Shown: positions 44,559-53,905, counted from the first letter of the stretch. The stretch: 64,000 nucleotides of DNA from Chitinophaga sp. YR573 (GCF_900110995.1 NZ_FOJF01000001.1:4748803-4812802), one strand, 5' to 3'. Translations and numbers: made by a program. The notes: generated by a model not told the origin, from the sequence alone.

Positions 44559-45236
44559 TTAAAGCCCTTTCTTACGGGAAGGTTTGAGAGAGGTTAATTC
44601 TCTTAAAGCATCCCCCGCTATCCATTTAGCAGTTGTGTTATCCTGCAATAAAATACGCTCTGCACATTGTATGGCTAAGGGCAGCAATGTTTTGTTGCGC
44701 TTGCCAATTTGCCGTAATGCCCAGCTAATGGCCTTCTTTACAAAGTTGCGCTTGTCCCATGCCTCGCGTTCTATGACAGGGAAGAACTGAATAAAAATCA
44801 TGTCACCGGCTTTCTTATCATGTACTGCTAATTCGGCCATCAGTACGAAACCGGCGCGTTTAATAAATTCTTCTCCATGTTTGCTAAACTCCAGTGCCTT
44901 TTCTATAGCGTAGGGGGTACGGTCAAATAGGTTGCCGCATGTCTGGTCGCATATATCCCAGCTTGTAAAATCTTTTGTCCAGCTATCAATTAATTGAGGA
45001 GTAACCAGCTTTGGGTCGGCAACTAATGATGCCAGGATACGTGCCTCGTGTATGCGGGTGTCCCATAATTGCAGGGCCAATTCATGGTCCTTTTGTATTA
45101 GTTTGGCCAGTTTCCTGACCTCGGGTATTTTAACGCCCAACGCTTTTTCATTATCAATACCGAAACGCAGCATACCTGCATGATACCTGGTATCTGCTTT
45201 TTCTTTAAGCAGGTCTATTATTTCGGTAACGTCCAT
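44559..45236 (-). CDS. AlkD-type DNA alkylation repair protein
   Basis: 225 aa of HEAT-like helical repeats. LGVKIPEVRKLAKLIQKDHELALQLWDTRIHEARILA, DFTSWDICDQTCGNLF and KRNFVKKAISWALRQIGKRN are characteristic of AlkD/DNA alkylation repair proteins, including the Trp and Asp that contact the lesion. These glycosylases remove positively charged N3/N7-alkyl purines without base flipping. It starts 31 nt downstream of the reductase gene at 45268 and may be co-transcribed with it. Confidence 0.92.
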   Translation of the reverse strand: MDVTEIIDLLKEKADTRYHAGMLRFGIDNEKALGVKIPEVRKLAKLIQKDHELALQLWDTRIHEARILASLVADPKLVTPQLIDSWTKDFTSWDICDQTCGNLFDRTPYAIEKALEFSKHGEEFIKRAGFVLMAELAVHDKKAGDMIFIQFFPVIEREAWDKRNFVKKAISWALRQIGKRNKTLLPLAIQCAERILLQDNTTAKWIAGDALRELTSLKPSRKKGL

Positions 45237-45267
45237 AAGTTTAGCTTCAGTTGTATAAAGGCATCTT

Positions 45268-45834
45268 TTAAGCCTTCTTATAATGCATGCATACTACTCC
45301 ATTGGCGAAGGTCTTTGAGCTTACCAGTGCAAGCTGTATTGTTTCGGGTACATTTTTGAAAAGAGGCATACCCTTGCCCAGCACAACAGGGTTTACAAAC
45401 AGCCAGAATTCATCTATTAAATCGTATTGTAACAATGAGTGTGTTGCTGAAGGGCTGCCAAATATGAGTATCTCCTTACCGGTCTGTTGCTTTAGCGCTT
45501 TTATGCGTTGTTCTACATCTTCACTAATGAAAACAGTATTGGGTAACTGCTCCCCCTGCATGCTCTTAGATAGCACAATTTTCTCTGCTTTCTTATACCA
45601 GGCGGCATGCTCAATGTCGTGCTTGCTGGCATTAGGTTGATCTGCAGCGGTAGGCCAATAACCTTCCATCATTTGCCAGGTAACACGGCCATACAATGCG
45701 GTATCACTATCGTTGACACGGTCACCGACATGGTCAAATATCTCATCATCAACTTTTATCCAATCCATTTCGCCATTGAGACCGGCCACATATCCATCCA
45801 AAGAAACATGAAAAAACGAAACAAGTTTACGCAT
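45268..45834 (-). CDS. Dihydrofolate reductase/RibD C-terminal family protein
   Basis: 188 aa. RKLVSFFHVSLDGYVAGLNG, DTALYGRVTWQMMEGYW, EKIVLSKSM, ILIFGSPSATHSLL and DEFWLFVNPVVLGKGMPLF follow the family pattern position for position, like the paralogue at 35116-35682. Substrate unknown. It lies 31 nt upstream of the AlkD-type gene. The ATG is preceded by an AT-rich region without a clear promoter. Confidence 0.9.
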   Translation of the reverse strand: MRKLVSFFHVSLDGYVAGLNGEMDWIKVDDEIFDHVGDRVNDSDTALYGRVTWQMMEGYWPTAADQPNASKHDIEHAAWYKKAEKIVLSKSMQGEQLPNTVFISEDVEQRIKALKQQTGKEILIFGSPSATHSLLQYDLIDEFWLFVNPVVLGKGMPLFKNVPETIQLALVSSKTFANGVVCMHYKKA

Positions 45835-46107
45835 ATGCTCCTGGTTATAGGTTAATTATAATTATTTGTAAGCAAACTTACGACTCGCATCTGACTTGAA
45901 CAATGGCCAATTGGGACAATCATAAGGGCTGTTTAAGTCATAATTAGCAAATCCTATAACACTCCATACAGCGCTATTAAAGGTCATTACCTTACTATTA
46001 GCAGTTGTGCTCTGCCCTGATCATTGCTTATTTCCGTCAAGACTTCATTAATGATGTCGTTAGTTTACTTTTTATCTTGTATAAGCCATATGGAGAAGTG
46101 AAGATAA
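45835..46107. other. Intergenic region upstream of the reductase gene
   Basis: I see no gene, repeat or clear promoter in these bases; short frames in both directions are broken by stops. Confidence 0.5.
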
Positions 46108-46150
46108 TTTAAATAACAAACCCGCTACTAGAGCGGGTTTGTTATTTAAA
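46108..46150. terminator. Long perfect hairpin, terminator type
   Basis: TTTAAATAACAAACCCGCT and AGCGGGTTTGTTATTTAAA form 19 perfect pairs around the loop ACTAG. The core AACCCGCT/AGCGGGTT is shared with the elements at 53906 and 61115. The tail is missing here, but TTAGTGCTG follows, as it does after the tail at 61181. Confidence 0.75.
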
Positions 46151-46159
46151 TTAGTGCTG

Positions 46160-46284
46160 TTAAATGTATTTTTTAGCTTTTAAAGGACTTTTTTTATTGT
46201 TTAATAAATCCTCTGCAATAGATATCATACTTCCATTATGAGAACCACCCGAAAAGCTCTAAATATTTTCTTCAGAAAACTCAT
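46160..46284 (-). pseudogene. Frameshifted small gene
   Basis: An ATG at 46284, 6 nt after the stop of the 232-aa gene, starts MSFLKKIFRAF, then the frame soon ends. One frame over, SGGSHNGSMISIAEDLLNNK continues to a TAA at 46160 with coding-like composition. Joined, these give a peptide of about 41 residues broken near AGAGCTTTTCGGG. The family is unknown. A sequencing error is possible. Confidence 0.4.
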
Positions 46285-46290
46285 AAAATA

Positions 46291-46989
46291 TTAGGCCGTA
46301 ATTAAATTAGAAAACCTGGATCTTAATTCCTTTAAAAATTGCTCCCCAACCACTTGATACTTTGCTCTGATTTGAAGTTGTTTTTTTAGATTCAACATAT
46401 CCATAGGATTTACAACATATCTTAATCTATCGTGAATTTCAAGCGATAATTGCTGCCCGTCAATATCAAACGTGATTAGATGAACTTTTGGCAGATATTC
46501 TTCTGCTTGTTTTGCATAAAGTCCAAGTTGAGCTTTTAATAATCCGCCATCTTTCAATTGGGCTTTTTCTATGCGAAAATTATCAAAGATTAAATGCTCT
46601 TCTAATTCACCTATAGTATCAGTTGTGAAAAAATGCAGATCTTTACCACTTAAAACCCAAAAAGCGTCGGTTTCTATACGGTGAAGCTTTACCCCGAAAC
46701 CTGACAATGCTACATTTTTCAGGCCATCACCTATTAATTTTTGAACTTTATTTGCTGTGCTTTGAGGTATAGATGCAGAACTGAAAGCATCAATTACTTT
46801 ACCGTTCATCCAATCTTTAAGAAAAGAAAAATCCTGATTTAATAACTCATTTTTGTAGGAAGAATAATTCCCGCGTTCCTGCTCGATATTTATTTCAGTT
46901 TTTGCAGATTTGTGACGGTTGTTCATTATTACCATAAACACTATGCCTGCAATAACTAATACTACCGGAATAAAGAATAAAGGGTTCAT
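46291..46989 (-). CDS. Hypothetical protein with N-terminal membrane anchor
   Basis: 232 aa. Residues 2-21 (FFIPVVLVIAGIVFMVIM) form one transmembrane segment, followed by a basic linker and a soluble domain of about 190 residues with alternating helices and strands (LIGDGLKNVALSGFG, FWVLSGKDLHFFTTD, HLITFDIDGQQLSLEIHDRL). No family is recognised. It follows the 151-aa membrane-protein gene after 28 nt, and both are anchored, so they may work together. Confidence 0.7.
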   Translation of the reverse strand: MNPLFFIPVVLVIAGIVFMVIMNNRHKSAKTEINIEQERGNYSSYKNELLNQDFSFLKDWMNGKVIDAFSSASIPQSTANKVQKLIGDGLKNVALSGFGVKLHRIETDAFWVLSGKDLHFFTTDTIGELEEHLIFDNFRIEKAQLKDGGLLKAQLGLYAKQAEEYLPKVHLITFDIDGQQLSLEIHDRLRYVVNPMDMLNLKKQLQIRAKYQVVGEQFLKELRSRFSNLITA

Positions 46990-47017
46990 AATTTATGAAA
47001 GTAATTTTAAGCTTAAT

Positions 47018-47473
47018 TTATATGTTCGTAGGTTCTACTTTTTCTTTTTTTGAAGGAATAGCCCCCCAGATTAATAATCCAATAATCAATATCGCAACTA
47101 TTTTACCTCCATATTTTGTATAAAAAGGTAATTTATTGAGATCTTCTTTATTTACCTTTTGTGATGCTAAAATTGCATCTATCTCGTTTTGAGGTATATC
47201 ATAAAAGGTTTCTGTTTGTTCATCAAAACCAACCAGTTTTGGTTCTTCTATGATGTATAATGGAAGCAAATAAGCAATGTTGAATTCTTTATGAAGTGTA
47301 GCCAGATCAAAAAAATTGCCGTCTTTTAATTTAAATTCATCGGTATCAGGTAAGTCAAGCACTTTGTTTAATACTTCTCTTTCTCCTAAAGGAATTTTAA
47401 TTTTTGAAAAAACAGATGTTGAGGAAAACACAATTAATAAAGCGATAAAAATTGAACGAGGTAAGGAAATCAT
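47018..47473 (-). CDS. Hypothetical exported protein with C-terminal membrane segment
   Basis: 151 aa. An N-terminal signal (IFIALLIVFSSTSVFS) is followed by an 85-residue periplasmic part and a single hydrophobic helix near 128-143 (IVAILIIGLLIWGAI). The topology suggests a small type I membrane protein. No family is recognised. First gene of a two-gene minus-strand unit with 46291-46989 and possibly the broken small gene after it. Confidence 0.65.
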   Translation of the reverse strand: MISLPRSIFIALLIVFSSTSVFSKIKIPLGEREVLNKVLDLPDTDEFKLKDGNFFDLATLHKEFNIAYLLPLYIIEEPKLVGFDEQTETFYDIPQNEIDAILASQKVNKEDLNKLPFYTKYGGKIVAILIIGLLIWGAIPSKKEKVEPTNI

Positions 47474-47691
47474 ACTAATTTGAATTTTATGTTATTTATA
47501 GGTTGTTAACTTTAAGACAGATAGGCTGTCATTTAATTTCGGTGTAATAATACACTTTTTAGTTTAAATATTAAGAAATAAGCTTATTTATTATAATGTT
47601 CCCCGGCTGGAAGTATATCTATTTAGTGTCTCTAATCGATAAGACACATCAACAGGTATTCAGATTCTAAGAAGTATTGTTAAGAAAAGGG

Positions 47692-47784
47692 ATTGAACAG
47701 GTATTGATAAGGTTCATCCTACGTTCATCCTTCGTTCCGAACGTAGGATAAACGTAGGATGAACCTTATCAATACCTGTTCAAT
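47692..47784. repeat. 93-nt near-perfect palindrome
   Basis: Arms 47692-47725 and 47751-47784 are exact inverse copies over 34 nt. The inner 11 nt on each side pair with two mismatches around a CCG loop, giving a 45-bp stem. Each arm contains the unit TTCATCCTACGT followed by a second, altered copy (TTCATCCTTCGT), so it is a palindrome of direct repeats. It lies in a 474-nt spacer between divergent genes (47474-47947) that otherwise shows no gene. It could be a miniature mobile element or a strong transcription barrier. Confidence 0.9.
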
Positions 47785-47947
47785 TCTACTTTATATAGGG
47801 TCTTATTATAATCTGTGAAGGTGTATCATACCATTCATGTATCATTTTTAGCTTCGTCACGTAGTAATTCCAGGCTCTCCATGTATTTTTTCTAATAATG
47901 AAATGAAATTCCGCTTATCATTGCTGTAATGATTAAAACATAATTTT

Positions 47948-48499
47948 ATGGCAATATTGATTGATAATGTACTTATAAAAGGACTTTCCGGATCTATAGG
48001 TAATATGACCTTTCGCCAGAGAGGGGGAGAGACCATCGTTAGCAAAAGACGCAGAGCTGCCAGTGTACCAGCTACTGAAATACAAATGAAGAACCAGGAA
48101 CAGTTCAGGGCAGCTACAATGTATGCAAAAACAGTTATTAAAGATCCTGTTATAAAAGCATTATATGATACTGTTGCTACAGGCGGACAAACAGCGTATA
48201 ATGTTGCTTTCTCAGACGCATTTAAAGGGCCTGAAATTAAGTCGGTCAGTATTGATGAATATCACGGACAACCCGGAGATCTCATTTTGATAAAAGCAGA
48301 TAAATTACTTGTTCTGAAGATGGATGTGATGATAGTAAATGCGGATGGTGTAGTAATAGAAGAAGGACAGGCTACTGTTGCAGGCAAAGCCTGGAAATAT
48401 ACAGTTAGTATGCTGAATGAAGCGGTTCATGGATCAAAGATTATTGTAACAGCGATAAACAGACCAGGAATAGTGGTAAAGAAGGAAGTGACTTTGTAA
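47948..48499 (+). CDS. DUF6266-like hypothetical protein
   Basis: 183 aa. The N-terminal GLSGSIGNMTFRQRGGETIV and the helical 40-90 region recall short Bacteroidota proteins of the DUF6266 type, which begin with G-x-x-G-N-x-x-x-R-x-x-x-G. A beta-sandwich follows (EIKSVSIDEYHGQPGDLILI, VMIVNADGVVIEEGQA). It has no signal peptide. The function is unknown and the family assignment tentative. Confidence 0.6.
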   Translation: MAILIDNVLIKGLSGSIGNMTFRQRGGETIVSKRRRAASVPATEIQMKNQEQFRAATMYAKTVIKDPVIKALYDTVATGGQTAYNVAFSDAFKGPEIKSVSIDEYHGQPGDLILIKADKLLVLKMDVMIVNADGVVIEEGQATVAGKAWKYTVSMLNEAVHGSKIIVTAINRPGIVVKKEVTL

Positions 48500-48587
48500 G
48501 ACCTTATGGTATTTTCAGGACAGACTTACTGGTAAATCGTTGGGATATACCTTAATATTCGTAAATTGATAATACAATTTAGCGCTA

Positions 48588-49514
48588 TTGAAAAACCTGA
48601 TAAAGACTATTGGCAATATTATCTTTTCTGCTATCACCCGCCTGGCATTGTGTGTCTGGCTGCTTTTTGCGAATCCAATGTCTGTTACTTTCAGCTGTCT
48701 TATATTGATCATCTTTTGCATCCCGCTGCTGAGATATCTTCTGCATAAAACTGCAGGTACAAGAATGGATCATCCTTTTTCCAACAGCTCCCCCAGAGGA
48801 GGAATGACTCGTTTTGTGCTATTTTCGGCTTCGCTCATTGTATACTTTTTTGCAATTCCTCATGTATTTTCCGTTTATAATATTTCCTTACCGGGTTATT
48901 TATTGGTCGTTGGACTGTCTATAGTAGCAGCATATGCTGTGTTTTGGAGAATACAACAGAGACCTGATCAGTCACAAAGGAATGAGAATGTTTTACTAAT
49001 GACCATGGCCTTTTATACGCTTCCGTTTTTAGCGGGTATTAACTATGCCTTTGATCTTTCCCGTCCGGCGATCACAAAATATTATGTTACCGATACGGAG
49101 ACGCAGACTTTTGCATATCATTCAGATCCTGCAGAAGGGGAGAGCGAGATCACTTTATATTATTTGTACCTGTTGCCTGCTGATAGTATTATTGTGCCAC
49201 CCCACTGGATGGAGGTGAGTGAGGAGCATTATAAAAATACAGGAGTTGACTGGAGCTGTGTGAAAGCCAATATAAATTGTTCCAATTGCATGCTCCTGGG
49301 CATGGAAAGAAGAGTCAAAAGCGTAGAAGCAGCTTCATTCAGACAGCGTAATAACATAGAGGCGACTTATCACTTGCAGGTACTAAAAACGAATGCCCGG
49401 GTTTTCAGACGGGAATTCGAGTACGGGGTATATAAACGCTTTGCGGAGGGTGACTACCTACACCTCAAAGATCATCATGGTCTGCTGGGGTTTCGATGGT
49501 ACAGCTATCAATAA
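48588..49514 (+). CDS. Hypothetical membrane protein
   Basis: 308 aa from a TTG start, the only start upstream of the first membrane segment. About five transmembrane helices lie between residues 8 and 155 (for example LALCVWLLFANPMSVTFSCL, MTRFVLFSASLIVYFFAIPH). A soluble C-terminal domain of about 140 residues follows, with two Cys in CSNCMLLGM. No family is recognised. It ends 38 nt before the esterase gene. Confidence 0.65.
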   Translation: MKNLIKTIGNIIFSAITRLALCVWLLFANPMSVTFSCLILIIFCIPLLRYLLHKTAGTRMDHPFSNSSPRGGMTRFVLFSASLIVYFFAIPHVFSVYNISLPGYLLVVGLSIVAAYAVFWRIQQRPDQSQRNENVLLMTMAFYTLPFLAGINYAFDLSRPAITKYYVTDTETQTFAYHSDPAEGESEITLYYLYLLPADSIIVPPHWMEVSEEHYKNTGVDWSCVKANINCSNCMLLGMERRVKSVEAASFRQRNNIEATYHLQVLKTNARVFRREFEYGVYKRFAEGDYLHLKDHHGLLGFRWYSYQ

Positions 49515-49552
49515 CTATTGAAATCTTCAATCACATATTTAATAGTAACCAT

Positions 49553-50620
49553 ATGAAAAAATGCATGACTCATTTTGCTGTTGCATTGTTCTCTATATTA
49601 ACTGTTTCCCCTTTAAATAATTTTGCGCAGCAAAAACAAGATGCTAAAGGCGCTGTTCAGCGAATCAAAATTCACAGCAAATTGCTGGAAGGTAATCTTA
49701 GTGGCGATAGTGCTGACCGTTATGTCTCTGTTTACCTACCTGCCAATTATAGTAACAATGTAAATAAGCGTTATCCTGTAGTTTACTTTCTTCATGGCTA
49801 TACAGATGATGATGCGAAATTTTATGGTTTCAAAAAACACTGGATGGTATTATCAACCATTTTAGATACTGTGTTTGCACAAGATCCGGCTCATGAAATG
49901 ATTGTTGTTACTCCTGATGCCTATACGCTTTTTCAAGGAAGTATGTATTCTAATTCAATAACAACAGGGAATTGGGAAGATTTTGTTGGCAAGGACCTTG
50001 TGAGCTATATTGATAGTCATTACCGTACCATTGCTCAAAAAGAAAGCAGGGGCTTATGCGGTCACTCTATGGGTGGTTATGGAGCATTGCGGATTGGAGA
50101 AAAGAATCCCGATGTGTTTTCTGCGGTATATCTGTTAAGTCCTTGTTGCTTAAGTTCGTCTTCAACGTTATCCGGGGAAACTGTACCAGCACCCTTTTTG
50201 CGTGCAGAAAGTATTAAGACAACAGAAGAATTTCAAAAAGCCGATTTCTTTACTAAAGCACTCTTTGCTTCAGCAGCAGCCTGGTCGCCCAATCCCATGA
50301 ATCCTCCGTTTTATCTTGATCTTCCGGTAAAGGATGGAAAGTTACAGCCACAAGTGTTGCAAAAATGGGATGCCAATCGTCCTCTGAATAACTTAGATCA
50401 ATATATCTATAACATCAAGAAGCTAAGGGCCATTGGTTTTGATGCGGGAGATAAAGACATAGATATTGCTGAGAGCATTAAAACACTGGATAAGGAGCTA
50501 AGCAGATACGGTATTCAACATTCCTTCGAAATTTATGAAGGTGACCATATTAATCGTGTTGCTAAAAGGATTGAAAAGAAAATGTTGCAATTTTTTGAGG
50601 AAAATTTGTCGTTTAAGTAG
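49553..50620 (+). CDS. Exported esterase (Fes/esterase D-like alpha/beta hydrolase)
   Basis: 355 aa from ATG 49553, which begins the signal peptide (CMTHFAVALFSILTVSPLNNFAQQ); an in-frame ATG at 49496 overlaps the preceding gene. The fold is that of putative esterases (PF00756): RYPVVYFLHGYTDDD, a loop with IVVTPDA, the nucleophile elbow LCGHSMGGYGALRIGEKNPD with its Ser, and a late catalytic His in EIYEGDHINRVAKR. Such enzymes cut acyl esters on sugars, siderophores or formyl-glutathione; an exported copy suggests carbohydrate-ester or siderophore use (inference). Confidence 0.85.
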   Translation: MKKCMTHFAVALFSILTVSPLNNFAQQKQDAKGAVQRIKIHSKLLEGNLSGDSADRYVSVYLPANYSNNVNKRYPVVYFLHGYTDDDAKFYGFKKHWMVLSTILDTVFAQDPAHEMIVVTPDAYTLFQGSMYSNSITTGNWEDFVGKDLVSYIDSHYRTIAQKESRGLCGHSMGGYGALRIGEKNPDVFSAVYLLSPCCLSSSSTLSGETVPAPFLRAESIKTTEEFQKADFFTKALFASAAAWSPNPMNPPFYLDLPVKDGKLQPQVLQKWDANRPLNNLDQYIYNIKKLRAIGFDAGDKDIDIAESIKTLDKELSRYGIQHSFEIYEGDHINRVAKRIEKKMLQFFEENLSFK

Positions 50621-50783
50621 GGGACAAAATCCAATAGCATGGTATCTGCCACTGTCCACCAGACTCTCCGGAATATAAATCGGATAACAGCAGCAATTGT
50701 TATGGGTATCGTTGATTCAGGTTATTATCATCATACATAAATCCATAGCGAATCACTTCAGTAAATCTTTCAAAAAAATCATC

Positions 50784-51365
50784 ATGTTAAACAAAAACCG
50801 ATCTTCCCGGAGACATACATGGAAATACCTGTTGATCGTTCCGGCCCTTATTATTACAGCAGGTTTGTTATCGGCGTCTAACCCACCTCTTGTAAAGGTA
50901 AATGGAGAAAAATACATACAAACAGCTAATGGGAATACCTATGTTATTCTTACTCCACATAACTGGGGTAGCTTAATAACAGACAGCCTTTATAAAAAAC
51001 GTTTCCCGGGTGGAGCAGAGGCTTTTACTAAATTTGTATCGAAGAATATTCGTTATCCACGTGTTGCTCAGGAAGCAAACGCAAGTGGAGTAGTGACGGC
51101 CCAATTCCAGTTATCTCCGGATGGAAGTGTTAAAGGTGTAAAAGTAATTAATGCGGCTCGAAAAGAGATGGGAGAAGAGGTAGAACGTTTATTGAATACC
51201 CTGCCTAAATTTGATGCAGCGCCTTCAGGGAAGACAGAAACGATTTTATTTACCGTTGTGTTTTTAATGAGAGATGAATATGACAAACATACAGAACCTG
51301 ATTTGAGTAAGGTGAAAGCAGACATATTAGTAGTCGGCTATGGCGTAATGCATAAACAGCAATAG
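50784..51365 (+). CDS. TonB-like energy transducer C-terminal protein
   Basis: 193 aa from ATG 50784. One hydrophobic segment (YLLIVPALIITAGLLSA) lies near residues 15-31. The C-terminal TonB domain is clear: FVSKNIRYPRVAQEANASGVVTAQFQLSPDGSVKGVKV, then a helix with EVERLLNTLPKF and a final strand TILFTVVFLM. The periplasmic linker is short and not Pro-rich, so it may not span the periplasm like E. coli TonB; many Bacteroidota carry several such proteins. No ExbB/ExbD genes are near. Confidence 0.82.
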   Translation: MLNKNRSSRRHTWKYLLIVPALIITAGLLSASNPPLVKVNGEKYIQTANGNTYVILTPHNWGSLITDSLYKKRFPGGAEAFTKFVSKNIRYPRVAQEANASGVVTAQFQLSPDGSVKGVKVINAARKEMGEEVERLLNTLPKFDAAPSGKTETILFTVVFLMRDEYDKHTEPDLSKVKADILVVGYGVMHKQQ

Positions 51366-51450
51366 AATGGATGGTTACAAAAGGGAGTTTTGAGTGTAAT
51401 AGAATTAATTCGTTTAAATCATCTTTCCAAAAACGATTTTTCATATTGAA

Positions 51451-52134
51451 TCAATGATTATCAAAGGTGTATTTCTCCGGGCATGCAGAAGTAGGGTTTT
51501 TCAGGTATCGAATCAACATTTGATAAGGTTCCATCAAAGATTGATATGAAGAGCAATCTACTTCTTTGTTTGATATGTTTTCCGGAGTCGTTTTTATTTG
51601 AGCGGCAGAATGTATCTCATAAGATTTTTGCAGGCATTTTACAGGCTGTTGGTTTACAATGTATGTTCGTTTTTCGTTAATCCTATCCACAGTTGCCGGC
51701 CCTCCATTTGCTTCGAAAGACCAGGCTCCATCTTCTGTATAAACAAAAAACAGTGTACTGTCTTTTATGAAATATTGTTCAACTACACCAGAATGATCGC
51801 CCTCTGAATAGTCGTAGTCGATCATGCGTAGCTTTCCTTGTTCATAAAAGTAGATCATAGTTCCATGGTTTTCTTCGCACGAATACGTGAAGGATACTGA
51901 ATCTAATCTTCCATTTCCCCGCTGGGTAATAATATATAAATAGGCTTTTTTTATTTCTTTTATATCGGTAGGTATTCCTTTAACGTCTTCAGGAGGGGAA
52001 TCTGGAGTATTAGAATCAACAGATGCTAGTGTTATACGATCTGGCTGCTTTTGTAGGTTGGCCGTAGGCATTTTGGGTTTACATGAGGTAACTAGCATGT
52101 AGACCATTAGGGGATATAGGCAATAGTTATTCAT
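51451..52134 (-). CDS. Hypothetical lipoprotein
   Basis: 227 aa. The signal ends in MVYMLVTSC, with Cys18 as likely lipid site. The following 200 residues are beta-rich (SVSFTYSCEENHGTMIYFYE, KLRMIDYDYSEGDHSG) and include several paired-looking Cys. No family is recognised. It converges with the TonB-like gene. Confidence 0.7.
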   Translation of the reverse strand: MNNYCLYPLMVYMLVTSCKPKMPTANLQKQPDRITLASVDSNTPDSPPEDVKGIPTDIKEIKKAYLYIITQRGNGRLDSVSFTYSCEENHGTMIYFYEQGKLRMIDYDYSEGDHSGVVEQYFIKDSTLFFVYTEDGAWSFEANGGPATVDRINEKRTYIVNQQPVKCLQKSYEIHSAAQIKTTPENISNKEVDCSSYQSLMEPYQMLIRYLKNPTSACPEKYTFDNH

Positions 52135-52288
52135 AGTATAGCTAATATAGTCATTAAATAAAAAAGGGATGACTTAAAACAAAAACGCAGGAGTTATTAA
52201 TTCTGAGGTTTACTTCCGCATCGCTGCTTCAGGGTAAATCCAAATAAGTACGGGCAAGTACGAGGGCAAACAAATTACCATTACAAGT

Positions 52289-52870
52289 CTAATTCTTTGG
52301 CATGGAAGATATAGCCTTTTCTATGATATCAAGCATTTGACTTAGCTCATCAGGTTCTTCACGTTTAACGGGTTGGCTATAGCACTGACATCCTGGTGAC
52401 AGGCTGTCTGTAATGCAATATTCCCAGATCCCGCCCAACGCCAGTTTTGGCTTTTTTTCGAATTTTTTCCCCCGCCGTACCAGCTTTATAGTATCAGTAT
52501 CATCAATAATGAAGGTCTGTTTATACGTTGGTTTATACATGAGGTAGCGGTTTTCAACCATTGCTTGTTGATTTCCCTTAAGAACGAATGAATACGTTCT
52601 TGCTACTGTATCCAGGGAAAGTATAGGAATGAATTTTATATCCTCATCAATGTCGCCAGATTCAAGGTTGTAAATCTTTATAGAATCCGCTTTGCCCGTT
52701 TTAAGTCGTCCCTGACCTTCACCCGGGAATATGAATTTGGGTGGATAAATGACTTTAATTTTCTTATCGGTAGTGGTTTTATTGGAGATGGCGACCATTG
52801 CGGCGCGTTCACAGGATAGTGAGCAAATGGCGGAGAGTAATGCAACTGATATGAGGGATTTAACTGCCAT
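52289..52870 (-). CDS. Hypothetical lipoprotein
   Basis: 193 aa. The signal with LLSAICSLSC gives Cys19 or Cys15 as lipid site. The mature part has NKTTTDKKIKVIYPP and later C-I-T-D...P-G-C-Q-C-Y-S, with clustered Cys. No family is recognised. It lies 154 nt from the neighbouring lipoprotein gene, with no terminator seen between them. Confidence 0.68.
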   Translation of the reverse strand: MAVKSLISVALLSAICSLSCERAAMVAISNKTTTDKKIKVIYPPKFIFPGEGQGRLKTGKADSIKIYNLESGDIDEDIKFIPILSLDTVARTYSFVLKGNQQAMVENRYLMYKPTYKQTFIIDDTDTIKLVRRGKKFEKKPKLALGGIWEYCITDSLSPGCQCYSQPVKREEPDELSQMLDIIEKAISSMPKN

Positions 52871-53392
52871 AGTCCGTCATGGATATTTACCATCCATCTA
52901 TATATAAATTTACATAATTTTCTCTTTCATTGGCATTAAGTAAAAACACATCGCCAGATGTCTCTCAGGAAGGGGTGTTTTAAATTACTGGACTGATGAA
53001 ACTCGACCCTAAAAACTATTCCTGTATAATGATTTAGATATTAGTTTATAAAAAATGAAGTTAGTCAGAAATGAAAAAGGCTTTAAGTCGTTGAACTTAA
53101 AGTCTTTTCTTTTTTGGGTGCCCAGTAGCAGAGCATTTTCGAACCAAGTCGTATTGATTGTTAAAGGTTTGGAGAAATGGATTGTATTATGAAGTAATTT
53201 ATACTTAAGATCTAAGTTAGGTTGAGATAGGGGAGCACTATAACTCCCGATCTGGAAAGTGAGTTTGTAAAACTACCAGGTAGTTGGTATTTTTACAGCT
53301 TCGGGGATTAAATGCCTGGCAAAAGTAAACATCAGACGCTACTATTTAGTCTGCTTGTACAGCACTCATTTAATTCCTTTTAACTAAATCTT
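52871..53392. other. 522-nt gene-poor stretch
   Basis: Apart from hairpin-tail element 2 at 53074-53147, I see no gene. The right part (53148-53392) is probably the promoter region of the small exported protein at 53393; no TAnnTTTG box with proper spacing was found. Confidence 0.55.
53074..53147 (+). repeat. Hairpin-tail element 2
   Basis: A stem built on CTTTAAGT/ACTTAAAG (53074-53107, imperfect) is followed by the tail GGTGCCCAGTAGCAGAGC...TCGAACCAA at 53117-53147. Unlike the others it lies upstream of both neighbouring genes, so a pure terminator role does not explain it. Confidence 0.65.
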
Positions 53393-53758
53393 ATGAAGAT
53401 GTACAAACTATTATGTGGATTTCTACTGCTTTTCTGTCTGCAAACCAAAGCACAATCCAAAGATTCATTGAATGTAAAGCTGGCTGAAGCCAAACGTGAG
53501 GTATTGGCGAATGTCGTTATTAACGACAACGCGAATAAGGCGTTTGATGGCTTAACGCAGAAAGCAACAGAGGCGTACCAGCATGATGGATCAAGTAAAA
53601 ATCTGGCTAAGATCCTTGAACGCTATCGGACATTGTTAACAGAAATCAAAGGTGCACAGACGCCTAAAGCCAACAATACTGAAGAGTTTGAAGTTAGCTA
53701 CGAATCTATCAAAAAAGCTAAGTTGAAACTCTGCCCTCTTTATCCTTTTTGCGATTAA
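53393..53758 (+). CDS. Small exported hypothetical protein
   Basis: 121 aa. A signal peptide (LLCGFLLLFCLQTKAQ) is followed by a helical mature part of about 100 residues and a C-terminal CPLYPFC with two Cys that may form a disulphide. No family is recognised. It stands alone between two hairpin-tail elements. Confidence 0.65.
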   Translation: MKMYKLLCGFLLLFCLQTKAQSKDSLNVKLAEAKREVLANVVINDNANKAFDGLTQKATEAYQHDGSSKNLAKILERYRTLLTEIKGAQTPKANNTEEFEVSYESIKKAKLKLCPLYPFCD

Positions 53759-53905
53759 GTTGTAATAGCTCTGATTTGCGTCGACAGTCAGTTACCAATC
53801 AGTTCAAACAATGGTTATGTCATAGAAAAATAAATTGGCTTATTGACCATTGATCGAACCAATATGGACTTGAAAATGAGATACTTACAAAATAAAGTAA
53901 AATAG

